From positions 61,160 through 125,159 of the forward strand of contig WSXX01000014.1 in the NCBI GenBank assembly GCA_009773515.1: a stretch of DNA of 64,000 nt, written 5' to 3'. Shown in pieces: positions 9,352 through 19,783 of the stretch. The translations under genes were made by a program, and so were the position numbers. Under the pieces are notes generated by a model that saw only the letters and a list, made by a program, of their open reading frames with translations, ran no database searches and was not told the origin of the DNA. This DNA comes from Bacteroidota bacterium (GTDB lineage Bacteria; Bacteroidota; Bacteroidia; Bacteroidales; Lentimicrobiaceae). Numbering within the stretch: position 1 is the first letter of the stretch; every line of letters begins with the position of its first letter.

Positions 9352-9665
9352 GAAAATACTCCATGAATGCAGAGCCCTGAAAGGGCGTAATATAATAAAA
9401 CAGGGTGAAGCCCTGTTACATGAAAATACTCCATGAATGCAGAGCCCTGAAAGGGCGCAATATAATAAAACAGGGTGAAGCCCTGTTACATAAAAAGCAC
9501 TCCAGAAATACAGAGCCCTGAAAGGGCGTAATATAATAAAACAGGGTGAAGCCCTGTTACATGAAAAGCACTCCAGAAATACAGAGCCCTGAAAGGGCGT
9601 AATATAATAAAACAGGGTGAAGCCCTGTTAAATCTAAATACGGGTTATTCAAGCCCTGAAAGGGC
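9352..9665. repeat. REP array, left flank of RAYT gene
   Basis: Tandem units of about 70 bases, each with two hairpins. GCCCTGAAAGGGC occurs at 9374, 9444, 9515, 9586 and 9653, a 5-bp stem with GAA loop. CAGGGTGAAGCCCTG occurs at 9401, 9471, 9542 and 9613, a 5-bp stem with TGAAG loop. Linkers are also conserved (GTAATATAATAAAA between hairpins; CTCCATGAATGC or CTCCAGAAATAC between units). The array ends 8 bases before the transposase stop codon. Confidence 0.92.
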
Positions 9666-9673
9666 GAAATAAT

Positions 9674-10126
9674 TTAATCCCAAACATATCTCTCATCATA
9701 CATAATTCCATATTTCTCCAGAAAAGCCAGATATTCTTCTTTAAAAGTAACTTTTCGATGATGTTCGTGCTGGTTCTCAATATAAGCACTCACCACATCA
9801 ATCTCAGCGGGGTTCACAGAAAAAGTCCCATATCCATCTTGCCAATAGAAGTTTTTGAGTGAAGAATCTTTGGTTTTGATCCATTTTGAAGAATGGGATT
9901 TTACCTCCTCCAGTAGTTTTGCCAATGCAATGTTTTTCGACAACATGCAGAGAATGTGCACATGGTCGGTATGTCCTCCTATTTTTATAGGCTGGCATTT
10001 AAGGTTGTTACAGATGCCTCCATGGTAACTGTAAAGTTCAGCATCTGTAGGAGGGTGGATCATGTGTGCGCGATGTTTGGTGCTGAAGGTGATGTGCACG
10101 TAATTATTAACTAAAGATTGTCCCAT
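9674..10126 (-). CDS. REP-associated tyrosine transposase (RAYT, Y1/IS200-like)
   Basis: A 150-residue single-domain HUH nuclease of the Y1 transposase family. The metal-binding HUH motif is HVH in GGHTDHVHILCM (near residue 55), and the catalytic tyrosine is probably in YIENQHEHH (near residue 115). The WQDGYGTFS block is typical of Bacteroidota RAYT proteins. Such enzymes cut and rejoin single-stranded DNA at hairpin-containing REP sequences. The gene sits alone between two REP arrays in mirror orientation, with no IS ends, target duplication or accessory orfB, so it looks like a domesticated RAYT and not an active IS200/IS605 element. All catalytic motifs are intact. Confidence 0.9.
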   Translation of the reverse strand: MGQSLVNNYVHITFSTKHRAHMIHPPTDAELYSYHGGICNNLKCQPIKIGGHTDHVHILCMLSKNIALAKLLEEVKSHSSKWIKTKDSSLKNFYWQDGYGTFSVNPAEIDVVSAYIENQHEHHRKVTFKEEYLAFLEKYGIMYDERYVWD

Positions 10127-10137
10127 AACGATTTGTA

Positions 10138-10577
10138 TTACGCCCTTTCAGGGCTTAATTAACGTTGGTTTGCTTTACGATGGGCTTCACCCATCGTTTA
10201 TATATTTCGCCCTTTCAGGGCTTTGTTAGTATTTGTTTGCTGTATGATGGGCTTCACCCATCGTTAATGTATTACGGCCTTTCAGCGATGGGCTTCACTC
10301 ATCGTTGATGTATTACGCCCTTTCAGGGCTTTCGTTATGACTCTTTCTTTCAGCGATGGGCTTCACCCATCGTTAATGTATTACGCCCTTTCAGAGCTTA
10401 ATTAACGTTGGTTTGCTTTACGATATTTCGCCCTTTCAGGGCTTTTGTCATGACTCTTTCTTTCTGCGATGGGCTTCACCCATCGTTTATATATTTCGCC
10501 CTTTCAGGGCTTTGTTAGTATTTGTTTGCTGTATGATGGGCTTCACCAATCGTTGATGTATTACGCCCTTTCAGGGC
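10138..10577. repeat. REP array, right flank of RAYT gene
   Basis: Tandem units of about 45-70 bases. GCCCTTTCAGGGC (the reverse complement of the left-array hairpin) occurs at 10142, 10209, 10317, 10430, 10498 and 10565, with one-base variant GCCCTTTCAGAGC at 10385 and a degenerate copy near 10275. CGATGGGCTTCACCCATCG or close variants occur at 10178, 10246, 10286, 10354, 10467 and 10535. The copies at 10286 (ACTCATCG) and 10535 (CCAATCG) carry single changes. Linker types alternate (GTTGGTTTGCTTTA; GTTAGTATTTGTTTGCTGTA; ATGACTCTTTCTTT). The array fills the whole gap between the transposase start and the end of the next gene. Confidence 0.92.
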
Positions 10578-10582
10578 AGTTA

Positions 10583-11503
10583 TTATTGATTCTTAATGGT
10601 CATTTCATTAATCATTGTCATTGGTAATTTCATCCCATCAGGCATTTGAGGATTCTCTTTAATGTAAGCATCTCCTTTAATCTCTTGATTGATATTTGCT
10701 TCAATAATCCAACCTGTTGCTTTATCCACTTTAATCTCTGAACTCATTGAACCAGTCATGTCATATTTCATAGGCATTCCGTTGGATTCAATGTATGCAT
10801 CTTTATCCTCTGTCTCAATGACTGAATTACCTTTAATTATAGCATAATCAGAACCCAAATCTGTAAATTCGTATTCAGTTGTCATTGAAGCTGACATTCC
10901 GGATTCTAAATTTGTTTTTATTGTCCATTTGTCTCCTATATTTACGGGATTATCAGGAAAAATCGCAGTTACCATTTCAATATTTCCCTTAAATGCCTCT
11001 GCTCCATATGCTTTAGTCATCTGTGCTTTAAGTTGTTCTAATTGATTCTCAGGGATATCCGTAAAATCTTCGAATAATGATTCAATCCGTGATTCAATAT
11101 TTTTTACCTCAAGCACTTTCCCATTTTTAGCCATTTTGACATTAAATGTGTTCCCGGTCATCTTTGATAACATCGTAGAAAAAATATCTTTTTTGTCATT
11201 CTTATCAGAGCTAAATTCCATTTTTCCCTGAGGTAGCTCCATAATCATACTCAGCCTTTCATACTTTACTTCTAAATCAAAATCTGAAGGATTAACAGTA
11301 ACTACCGTATATGACATTCCTCCCTTTAAGGTCATCACTATGGGCATTTTCTGACTATTAATGTCTTGAATTATAGTTGCCCTGGAATAAGTAACTTGCC
11401 GATATTCTTTACCTTTTTCCAGGTTTAAAGTCAAAGTTGTTTTTTGTGCCTGACCTGATATCAGAAGAATAGTAAACAAAACTAAAATGAAAATTTTTCT
11501 CAT
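10583..11503 (-). CDS. DUF6263-like secreted protein
   Basis: A 306-residue protein with a cleavable signal peptide (MRKIFILVLFTILLISGQAQ) and no further membrane segment. The body is rich in beta-strand patterns and contains NPVNIGDKWTIKTNLESG near residue 190 and a closing methionine-rich segment (PDGMKLPMTMINEMTIK). This arrangement resembles Bacteroidota DUF6263 proteins, whose function is unknown; they are predicted to act in the periplasm or at the envelope. The 3' end lies 6 bases from the REP array, so the array may lie in its 3' untranslated RNA. It is not in an operon. Confidence 0.7.
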   Translation of the reverse strand: MRKIFILVLFTILLISGQAQKTTLTLNLEKGKEYRQVTYSRATIIQDINSQKMPIVMTLKGGMSYTVVTVNPSDFDLEVKYERLSMIMELPQGKMEFSSDKNDKKDIFSTMLSKMTGNTFNVKMAKNGKVLEVKNIESRIESLFEDFTDIPENQLEQLKAQMTKAYGAEAFKGNIEMVTAIFPDNPVNIGDKWTIKTNLESGMSASMTTEYEFTDLGSDYAIIKGNSVIETEDKDAYIESNGMPMKYDMTGSMSSEIKVDKATGWIIEANINQEIKGDAYIKENPQMPDGMKLPMTMINEMTIKNQ

Positions 11504-12031
11504 TATTTGTTCTTTTAAGTTTATTGTTATCTCAGTAGTTTGTTATAATTACCGTCAACTGATAAATATAGCATCTCCGCATATCAATCTGAATTATACT
11601 CCCCTGTTGAGTAATAAATCAAACCACATTGCCGCGTCAAATTTAATAAATTTTCATTTTAAAACAATTCATCATATTTTATAATTTTAAGCCCTTAGTT
11701 TGTATCTTATATCTTTTTTTAACATCTGTGACTGGTCCCGTTTTTAAAGAATGGTGGATTCCCTGACCGGAGTTACCTGAGGTATTAACAACGAAATAGA
11801 ATCCTAATGATCTCATTCAGGATTGATAAAACTTTCCGAAAGAAGCAGGAAGTTCAGGTAGTAAAATTTCAGATATCGAAATGGAAACAGTGATAAAGTC
11901 CGGTTCCAACAAATGAATCCCCCAAAAATACCCGAATGCACCCTTGCCAGGCAAGGTATAAAACAGAAAGGACAGCCATGCCGTCCTTTCCGTTATAAAT
12001 CACAATTGATTTCTGCTTATCTCCGCGAATC
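11504..12031. other. Intergenic region between katG and DUF6263-like gene
   Basis: About 530 AT-rich bases with no convincing frame on either strand. The only structure seen is the katG terminator at its right end. The segment around 11730-11830 (CTGACCGGAGTTACC and following) is less AT-rich but gives no recognisable protein. Confidence 0.6.
11966..11990 (-). terminator. Rho-independent terminator of katG
   Basis: GAAAGGAC and GTCCTTTC form an 8-bp stem around a 9-base loop. Read on the minus strand the hairpin is followed by TGTTTTAT. It lies 41 bases after the katG stop codon. Confidence 0.75.
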
Positions 12032-14209
<2,178 letters not shown>

Positions 14210-14290
14210 TTATTGTTGATTGATATTTCTTATGTTTCTGTTTTCCTCCTGCCACAACACAGGTAAGATGGAATTTATTGCTGCGTAATA

Positions 14291-14332
14291 TCAGCAACAA
14301 AATACAAGGGTATATTACCCGATTGTTGCTGA
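14291..14332 (-). promoter_or_regulatory. Nested inverted repeats in the katG leader
   Basis: TCAGCAACAA (14291-14300) and TTGTTGCTGA (14323-14332) are perfect 10-base inverted repeats. They enclose GGGTATATTACCC (14308-14320), itself a perfect 5-bp palindromic stem. If transcription starts near 14380, both lie in the katG mRNA leader. They may form an RNA hairpin or a regulator site. Confidence 0.5.
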
Positions 14333-14338
14333 AAACCT

Positions 14339-14367
14339 TATGTAACAGCCCGTATGCCTGTTACATA
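14339..14367 (-). promoter_or_regulatory. Second hairpin in the katG leader
   Basis: TATGTAACAG and CTGTTACATA form a perfect 10-bp stem around a 9-base loop. The right arm, CTGTTACAT, also occurs next to the left REP hairpins at 9410-9420, so it could be a decayed REP relative as well as a regulatory structure. Confidence 0.45.
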
Positions 14368-14384
14368 ACATTCATATATCTAAG

Positions 14385-14392
14385 CAAATATA
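14385..14392 (-). promoter_or_regulatory. Possible -7 box of katG
   Basis: TATATTTG on the minus strand matches TAnnTTTG. No TTTG is found at the expected -33 spacing, so support is partial. Confidence 0.4.
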
Positions 14393-14628
14393 TGAAAAAT
14401 ATCAGGCTATCTGACATTAAATGCTGTTTAAATTCTCTTTAAACAGGTATTAAAAAATTGCCTGATTTTTTTTTCTGCATAATCGCTCACAGCGACATTT
14501 AAAACAGTTGATTTAAGCTTTTGTTGACTCAGGAATAGGCAAGATTGGATGATTTTTATTTTTGGTAAAAACATGTTTATGGAAGTGTTTGCACTTCTTA
14601 TAATATTAGTTAATTGTTAGGAAAGATT

Positions 14629-14647
14629 GCGGAATTTCAAATTCCGC
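14629..14647 (-). terminator. Hairpin after the S41 peptidase gene
   Basis: GCGGAAT and ATTCCGC form a perfect 7-bp stem with a 5-base loop, about 40 bases after the stop codon of the S41 peptidase gene. The following minus-strand bases (AATCTTTCC) are only weakly T-rich, so termination is uncertain. Confidence 0.4.
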
Positions 14648-14686
14648 CTGACACAAATAAACAATTCAAAGAAGTACCGGGAGAAA

Positions 14687-16144
14687 TTATATTCCGCTCA
14701 GCGGGGTCTGGCTCTCCTTCCCGATTCTCTCCATCACTTCCATCATCACATTATCCCTTCCAATATCCGCTCCGGGGCGGATCTCAACATCGGGTTTAAC
14801 CCCATATCCAATATTTTCATTCTTTGAGTTTGACATCACCTGATACCAGGGAATATTGAACTGAAGCCCGGAATTGGGTAATACCAGCTTATAAACCAGC
14901 ATGGCATTGGTGCCGTTTTCTGCGCCACCGGTTTCTGTTCCGTAAAATGTTGCGCCATTTTGTTTGAGCTGTGCTGAAACCAGCGCCGCTGTTGAAAAAG
15001 TTATGCCGTTGGTAATAACATTCACTTTATTTTTAAACCTGAGCGGTTTGGGCTTGTATGAAAATGTGTTTGTCCGCTTCCCTTCAACTCTATATTTTTG
15101 CGGTTTCAGACTGAATGCAAATCTGGTGAGTTTGCTGACTCTTCCAAGTGAAATATATTCATTTTTATCAGGCTTTTGTTTGGGACGCAGGAAATTAAAA
15201 TCAAACTTCTCAGGGCTGAGATAGGTTAAGAATCGGTTGCCATGATGAAAATAGCCACCTCCATTGTCTCTCAGATCAATAATAAGATTCCGGCAACCTT
15301 GTTTCTCAATCTCAGAGAACACAGCTTTATAGTACTTTTTGTATTCTTTACGGTCGCTAAAACTGCTGATTTTCAGGTAGGCTATCCCGGAAACGGTATC
15401 CATGGCAAATTTGCTCCATTTATTCTCTTCAAAAATTTTGAGTTGAGCAGGCCAGTATTTGTCTGGTTCAGGTTTAAGTTTCTGGTTGCTGAGGTTTACT
15501 GCAACCTTTCTTAATTCATTGCCGGAATTTTTATACTCAACGGGAATATCATTCTGCACACCAAACATAAAAAAGTAATAAGTGCGGAATCTCCTTGTAA
15601 TAATATCATCAAGGTAAGCCTGTGTAAATCCGTCCCTTTCCTGAATTTCACTCATTATGCTGAGCAAGGTATCAACCGGCATATTATTAATTGAAATCAG
15701 CTCATCATTTACAGCGATTTGCTTTTCATCTTCAGTTATATTTTTTACAAGGATTTTATCACCAGCCCTTGTGATTTCAAAAGGCAACAATACTTTTTTA
15801 CCTTTCAGTGATTTATACCATTCTTCTGACGGGATGCCGTTAGAATGTCCGCATTTCAGCAGCAGATTGAGTTTGCGTGCAATCAAAAGAAACTCTCTTG
15901 ATGAAAGGCTGTCGGGTAAATCAGACATCTGCTTGTTGAAGAATGACTCAAATTTTTCACGGGCAGTGTATTGAAAGGGGTTCGGATGATAATTAATTAT
16001 AGTGTTGTATAGTATCCCGAAATCCTCTTTCATTTGATCTCTGTTTAATATTTCATCTGTATATTTTTCAGCTTGCTGGCTGAAAGCCGGATAAACCATC
16101 AAAACTATAAAAAGTGATGCAATAATTATTCTTGCAGTTCGCAT
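14687..16144 (-). CDS. S41 family peptidase
   Basis: A 485-residue protein with a signal peptide (ending near AFSQ, residue 23), probably periplasmic or outer-membrane facing. The C-terminal part carries the S41 (tail-specific protease/tricorn core) fold: LIIDLRDNGGGYFHHGNR near residue 285, the catalytic serine in ITFSTAALVSAQLKQNG and the GTETGGAENG substrate loop. The middle section (about 90-170, IAVNDELISINNMPVDTLLS) looks like the PDZ domain of C-terminal processing peptidases. It presumably cleaves envelope proteins or peptides; the substrate is unknown. It sits alone, downstream of no other minus-strand gene. Confidence 0.88.
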   Translation of the reverse strand: MRTARIIIASLFIVLMVYPAFSQQAEKYTDEILNRDQMKEDFGILYNTIINYHPNPFQYTAREKFESFFNKQMSDLPDSLSSREFLLIARKLNLLLKCGHSNGIPSEEWYKSLKGKKVLLPFEITRAGDKILVKNITEDEKQIAVNDELISINNMPVDTLLSIMSEIQERDGFTQAYLDDIITRRFRTYYFFMFGVQNDIPVEYKNSGNELRKVAVNLSNQKLKPEPDKYWPAQLKIFEENKWSKFAMDTVSGIAYLKISSFSDRKEYKKYYKAVFSEIEKQGCRNLIIDLRDNGGGYFHHGNRFLTYLSPEKFDFNFLRPKQKPDKNEYISLGRVSKLTRFAFSLKPQKYRVEGKRTNTFSYKPKPLRFKNKVNVITNGITFSTAALVSAQLKQNGATFYGTETGGAENGTNAMLVYKLVLPNSGLQFNIPWYQVMSNSKNENIGYGVKPDVEIRPGADIGRDNVMMEVMERIGKESQTPLSGI

Positions 16145-16482
16145 AAAGGATTCAGGTTGGTTGAGAACTATAGGATGGTAATAAACACTGGCAACTACCC
16201 GTTAAATGCAACATTAATACCTGTTGTGAATTAACTGATTTATTTAACCAAAAAGAGTGGACATTGTTCCTGATATCTGAAAACTACGAGTGATTTATAA
16301 ATTGCTCCAGATATCTCCCGGCAATCGAAATGATTATAATCCTGAAGAATTGTGGTTTTTAAGTAAAGGATTGTCATAACCCGGCTTTAAGCTTTCACCG
16401 GAACAAAGCAACAAATTTTCTACCTTCGCCAAAGCTTCAATCATTGTAACATCCTCATAGCAAAACCCTGCATATCAGTTAA
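16145..16482. other. Divergent intergenic region
   Basis: A 338-base spacer between the divergent S41 peptidase and AlkC-like genes that must hold both promoters. TACCTTCG at about 16420 is one base off TAnnTTTG and could serve the plus-strand gene. No repeat or hidden gene was seen. Confidence 0.5.
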
Positions 16483-17604
16483 ATGGAAAACAAAGAAAAA
16501 TTTTCGCTGAAAGATTACTTGTTTAATATCCCGAAAGTTGAAAAGATAGCCTGTGAAATTCATTCGGTGTATCCGGATTTTAACAAACAGGCGTTTATTG
16601 AGGATGTGATTTCTGAATTTCCGAAACTGGAGCTTAAAGCGCGCATTGATCATATCCGGGATATGATGTTTAAGTACTTGCCGGATGACTATGAAACTGC
16701 GCTGAAAATCTTGCTGCAATCTCTGCCTGCTGAGCTTGATCCGGAAAAAACTGACGATGATTTCGGGGATTTTATTTACGCGCCTCACCTTGAATTTGTT
16801 GCACGTTATGGCATTGAGAGAAAATATCTTGAGCTTTCGTTATCGGCCATTAAAGAGATGACCAAACGCTTTTCAGCTGAAAATGCCATCCGTTTCTTTA
16901 TCAATGCCCATCCTGAAGAAACTATGGCAACATTGGAGCGTTGGAGCAATGACGACAATTACCATGTAAGAAGGCTTTGCAGCGAAGGTACGCGCCCAAA
17001 ATTGCCCTGGAGCCCAAAGATCAACATCCCGGCAGAACAGGCTGTTCCTATTCTTGATAATCTATTTTACGACAAAGCGCGCTATGTTACCCGATCGGTG
17101 GCCAATCATCTGAACGATATCTCCAAAAAAGACAAAAAGCTGGTTCTTGAAATTCTAAAAAGGTGGAAAGCATCTGAAAAGCAGAATGACCGTGAGATGG
17201 ATTACATCATCAATCATGCGCTGCGTACGCTGATAAAAGGAGGCGATCCCGATACCATGAAGTTTCTGGGATTAAAGGAAATGGGCTATGAATTGTCTGA
17301 TTTCAGGATAGACAAAAGGGTTGAAATGAACGGCCGGCTAAACTTTTCATTTGTGTTAAAAACCGACAGTCCCGGAGAAATTATACTGGATTATGTAATC
17401 TATTTTATCAACAGAAACGGAACGGGTAAAAAGGTATTCAAGCTAAAAAGGACAATTTTGGAGAAAGATCAAACCCTGAAGATAAAAAAGGCGCATTTGC
17501 TGTTGGAAAACATGACTACCCGAAAGTTGTTCAGAGGTGTGCATCGGTTTGAGCTGCAGTTGAACGGAAAAGTGATTAAGCAGGAGGTATTTGAGTTGAT
17601 TTGA
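16483..17604 (+). CDS. AlkC-like DNA alkylation repair protein
   Basis: A 373-residue helical-repeat protein of the AlkC/AlkD DNA glycosylase superfamily. The HEAT-like part (about 1-265) has the family blocks DDNYHVRRLCSEGTRPKLPW and YVTRSVANHLNDISK with KGGDPDTMKFLG. These glycosylases remove alkylated purines without flipping the base. The last 100 residues (from about 275) change to a beta-strand pattern (RLNFSFVLKTDSPGEIILDY, KVFKLKRTILEKDQTL), consistent with the Ig-like C-terminal domain described in some AlkC proteins. It is a single gene; the neighbour on the right is convergent. Confidence 0.85.
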   Translation: MENKEKFSLKDYLFNIPKVEKIACEIHSVYPDFNKQAFIEDVISEFPKLELKARIDHIRDMMFKYLPDDYETALKILLQSLPAELDPEKTDDDFGDFIYAPHLEFVARYGIERKYLELSLSAIKEMTKRFSAENAIRFFINAHPEETMATLERWSNDDNYHVRRLCSEGTRPKLPWSPKINIPAEQAVPILDNLFYDKARYVTRSVANHLNDISKKDKKLVLEILKRWKASEKQNDREMDYIINHALRTLIKGGDPDTMKFLGLKEMGYELSDFRIDKRVEMNGRLNFSFVLKTDSPGEIILDYVIYFINRNGTGKKVFKLKRTILEKDQTLKIKKAHLLLENMTTRKLFRGVHRFELQLNGKVIKQEVFELI

Positions 17605-17642
17605 GAGTGCTTTTTTACTTTCATCAACAATAGCAATAACCT

Positions 17643-18275
17643 TTACCTGATAATATACCCGATTTTCATATCCATATTAAACCAGGGGAAAAACCTGCTG
17701 CCGCTGTTGTATTCACTTTTGTCCTCATATTTGATCTTATCAGAAACTGCATAAATATAACCCAACCCGGCGCCTCCCATCAGTTCGAGTGTCAGCCTGC
17801 CTCTTTTATGCTGATCCCAATAAAACAAAACGCCGAAATTTCCGGTAAGCCCTGCTCTGTATCTGAAAATATTGTTTTCAAACGCTCCGGCTTCTGACGA
17901 TTCAGTCTGCGTTGAACCGGTTAAAATGTTTCTGAGTTCAATACTGGTAAAAAAGCCACTTTCCGGAACTTCCTTTTTCATAAGATATTTCCTCAATTCG
18001 GTGACGAGTTTCAAACCATTTAAGTCGTTTACACCATTAGCAATGATAGAATTCCTGTTAACATAAAAGATATAACCCACTTCCTGTGAAAGACTTAACC
18101 GGGGTTTCAGCATCTTTTCAACGCCAATGCCAATTCCGGCACTTTCGGCAAATATATCACCGTTTAAATGTGAAAGAGGAAATTTAAAGGTGATTTTTCG
18201 TTGAGGGAGCGTGTCTTGCTGAGCGAAAGCATGAAGAGTGAAAATGATTAGGGGCAGAATCAATAGTTTTTTCAT
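17643..18275 (-). CDS. Outer-membrane beta-barrel protein
   Basis: A 210-residue protein with a signal peptide (MKKLLILPLIIFTLHAFAQ) and alternating hydrophobic strands ending in MKIGYIIR, the type of C-terminal strand used for barrel assembly. GIGIGVEKMLKPRLSLSQEVGYIF resembles the second strand of small DUF3575-like or OmpW-size barrels. No specific function can be assigned. It is convergent with the AlkC-like gene, with 38 bases between the stops. Confidence 0.65.
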   Translation of the reverse strand: MKKLLILPLIIFTLHAFAQQDTLPQRKITFKFPLSHLNGDIFAESAGIGIGVEKMLKPRLSLSQEVGYIFYVNRNSIIANGVNDLNGLKLVTELRKYLMKKEVPESGFFTSIELRNILTGSTQTESSEAGAFENNIFRYRAGLTGNFGVLFYWDQHKRGRLTLELMGGAGLGYIYAVSDKIKYEDKSEYNSGSRFFPWFNMDMKIGYIIR

Positions 18276-18858
18276 AATTCATCCAATTATTTAAGCTGGT
18301 TTAAACTAATCTTTTCAATCGAATCATAATATTTACTGAACAACATACAAATATCGCATTTTATTTGATTGCGATTGGTTTATTTGAGTTGGAAAATCAT
18401 AGATTCACCTCTGGTTCACCTCAACCCCCGTCACAAAAGTGCGACGGAGGAAGCTGCCCTTCGGCACCTTCTCTTCAAGGAGAAGGACGCTCCGATTTTG
18501 GTTTTTAAAATTTACTGAATTTATCTTTGACTCCTTTAGCACCTCATCCGCCCTTCGGGCACCTTCTCCTGCCTTCGACGAAAAGCTCAGGCACCACAAG
18601 GAGAGGGAAGCGCTGCTTTAGGTTTTGAGCTAATTATTTACCTTATCTGAATTTTTCCTTGTCCAAAACTCTCCAAGCCAAAATCATTTCGGAAAAACAT
18701 GTTTTTTCACTTTTCACTTTTCATTTTTCATTTTCCCCTTGTCTCCATTTCTCCTTGTCTCCGTGTCCCCTTGTCTTCTTCGGTCTCGACTACGCTCGAC
18801 CTCCGATCCGTCCCTCGTCCCTTTTCTTATCGTATCTTTACAACCCAATTATAAAGAA
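18276..18858. repeat. Repeat-rich intergenic region
   Basis: No gene is supported here. GCCCTTCGGCACCTTCTC at 18456 and GCCCTTCGGGCACCTTCTCC at 18550 are diverged copies of one element; the first continues into CCTTCTC/GAGAAGG, a 7-bp hairpin. A strand-biased pyrimidine tract follows at about 18710-18780 with CACTTTT, CATTTTT and four CCTTGTCTCC-like units. TCGACTACGCTCGA near 18787 is a short inverted repeat. TATCTTTA at 18833-18840 is one base off the -7 consensus and may be the cysQ promoter. Confidence 0.55.
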
Positions 18859-19680
18859 ATGCCGGAAGTCAAATCCTTACTCACCACCGCCATTCACGCC
18901 GCTCTTGAAGCCGGAAGTGAGATCATGAAGATATACCACAGCGATTATGAAACCCGTTTCAAGGATGATCAGAGTCCGCTTACTTCTGCCGATCTTGCTG
19001 CGCATGAAATAATTGCTGACAGTCTTAAACAAACAGGATTGCCGGTTCTTAGCGAGGAAGGTAAGCATATCCCTTACGAAACGCGGAAAAACTGGGAAAT
19101 GTGGTGGCTGGTTGATCCGCTTGATGGCACCAAGGAGTTTATTAAACGCAATGGCGAATTTACCGTCAACATTGCATTGATGTCGGGAAACAGCCCTGTT
19201 GCCGGAGTTATTTACCTGCCTGTAAAATCGTTGCTGTACTTTGCTGCTCCTGAAATTGGCAGTTTCCGTCTTATGCAGGAGGGCGCCCTCCCCCACTCTG
19301 TTACCCTGGCTCAGTTAATTTCCGAATCTGAAAAACTGCCGCTCCCTGGTTCAGAGAGCGGAATTAAAATTCTTGCCAGCCGTTCTCATGGCAATGCAGA
19401 AACCGATGATTTTATTGATCAACTCAGGAAAGAGCACCCCAACCTCGACCTTCTGAATGCAGGAAGCTCTTATAAATTCTGCCTTCTGGCTGAAGGTTCA
19501 GCTACACATTATCCCCGCTTTGGCCCAACCATGGAGTGGGATATTGCGGCTGGAGTCGCCATATTGCAACATGCCGGCGGACAAATATTTACCTGGCCAG
19601 AAAGAGATACTCCGGTTTTTAACAAACCTGAATTGCTGAATCCATGGTTTGTGGCTTTGGGAAAAGGTGTTGAGATATAA
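18859..19680 (+). CDS. cysQ: 3'(2'),5'-bisphosphate nucleotidase CysQ
   Basis: A 273-residue inositol monophosphatase-fold enzyme that converts 3'-phosphoadenosine 5'-phosphate to AMP and so relieves sulfate-assimilation by-product build-up. The metal sites are clear: DDQSPLTSADLAAHEII, LSEEG, WLVDPLDGTKEFIKRNGEF and the second motif MEWDIAAGVAILQHAGG. The ATG at 18859 is used because the longer frame from 18739 adds 40 residues encoded by the upstream repeat tract, which do not resemble the family. No sulfate assimilation genes are nearby. Confidence 0.95.
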   Translation: MPEVKSLLTTAIHAALEAGSEIMKIYHSDYETRFKDDQSPLTSADLAAHEIIADSLKQTGLPVLSEEGKHIPYETRKNWEMWWLVDPLDGTKEFIKRNGEFTVNIALMSGNSPVAGVIYLPVKSLLYFAAPEIGSFRLMQEGALPHSVTLAQLISESEKLPLPGSESGIKILASRSHGNAETDDFIDQLRKEHPNLDLLNAGSSYKFCLLAEGSATHYPRFGPTMEWDIAAGVAILQHAGGQIFTWPERDTPVFNKPELLNPWFVALGKGVEI

Positions 19681-19783
19681 TTTAAAACCGAGGACAACAA
19701 CTCAATCTTAAATTTTCCGTTCAACATATTGACCCAGATAAAAGAAAGCCATAATTGGCAGAAGCCTAATTTTGCTGATTAAA

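Noticed and set aside
9674..10126. Active IS200/IS605 insertion sequence
   Set aside because: There are no subterminal IS hairpin ends, no orfB and no target cut pattern, and REP arrays lie on both sides.
9352..10577. CRISPR array
   Set aside because: The units contain two hairpins each and linkers are conserved, spacers are not unique, and no cas genes are present. The RAYT explains them better.
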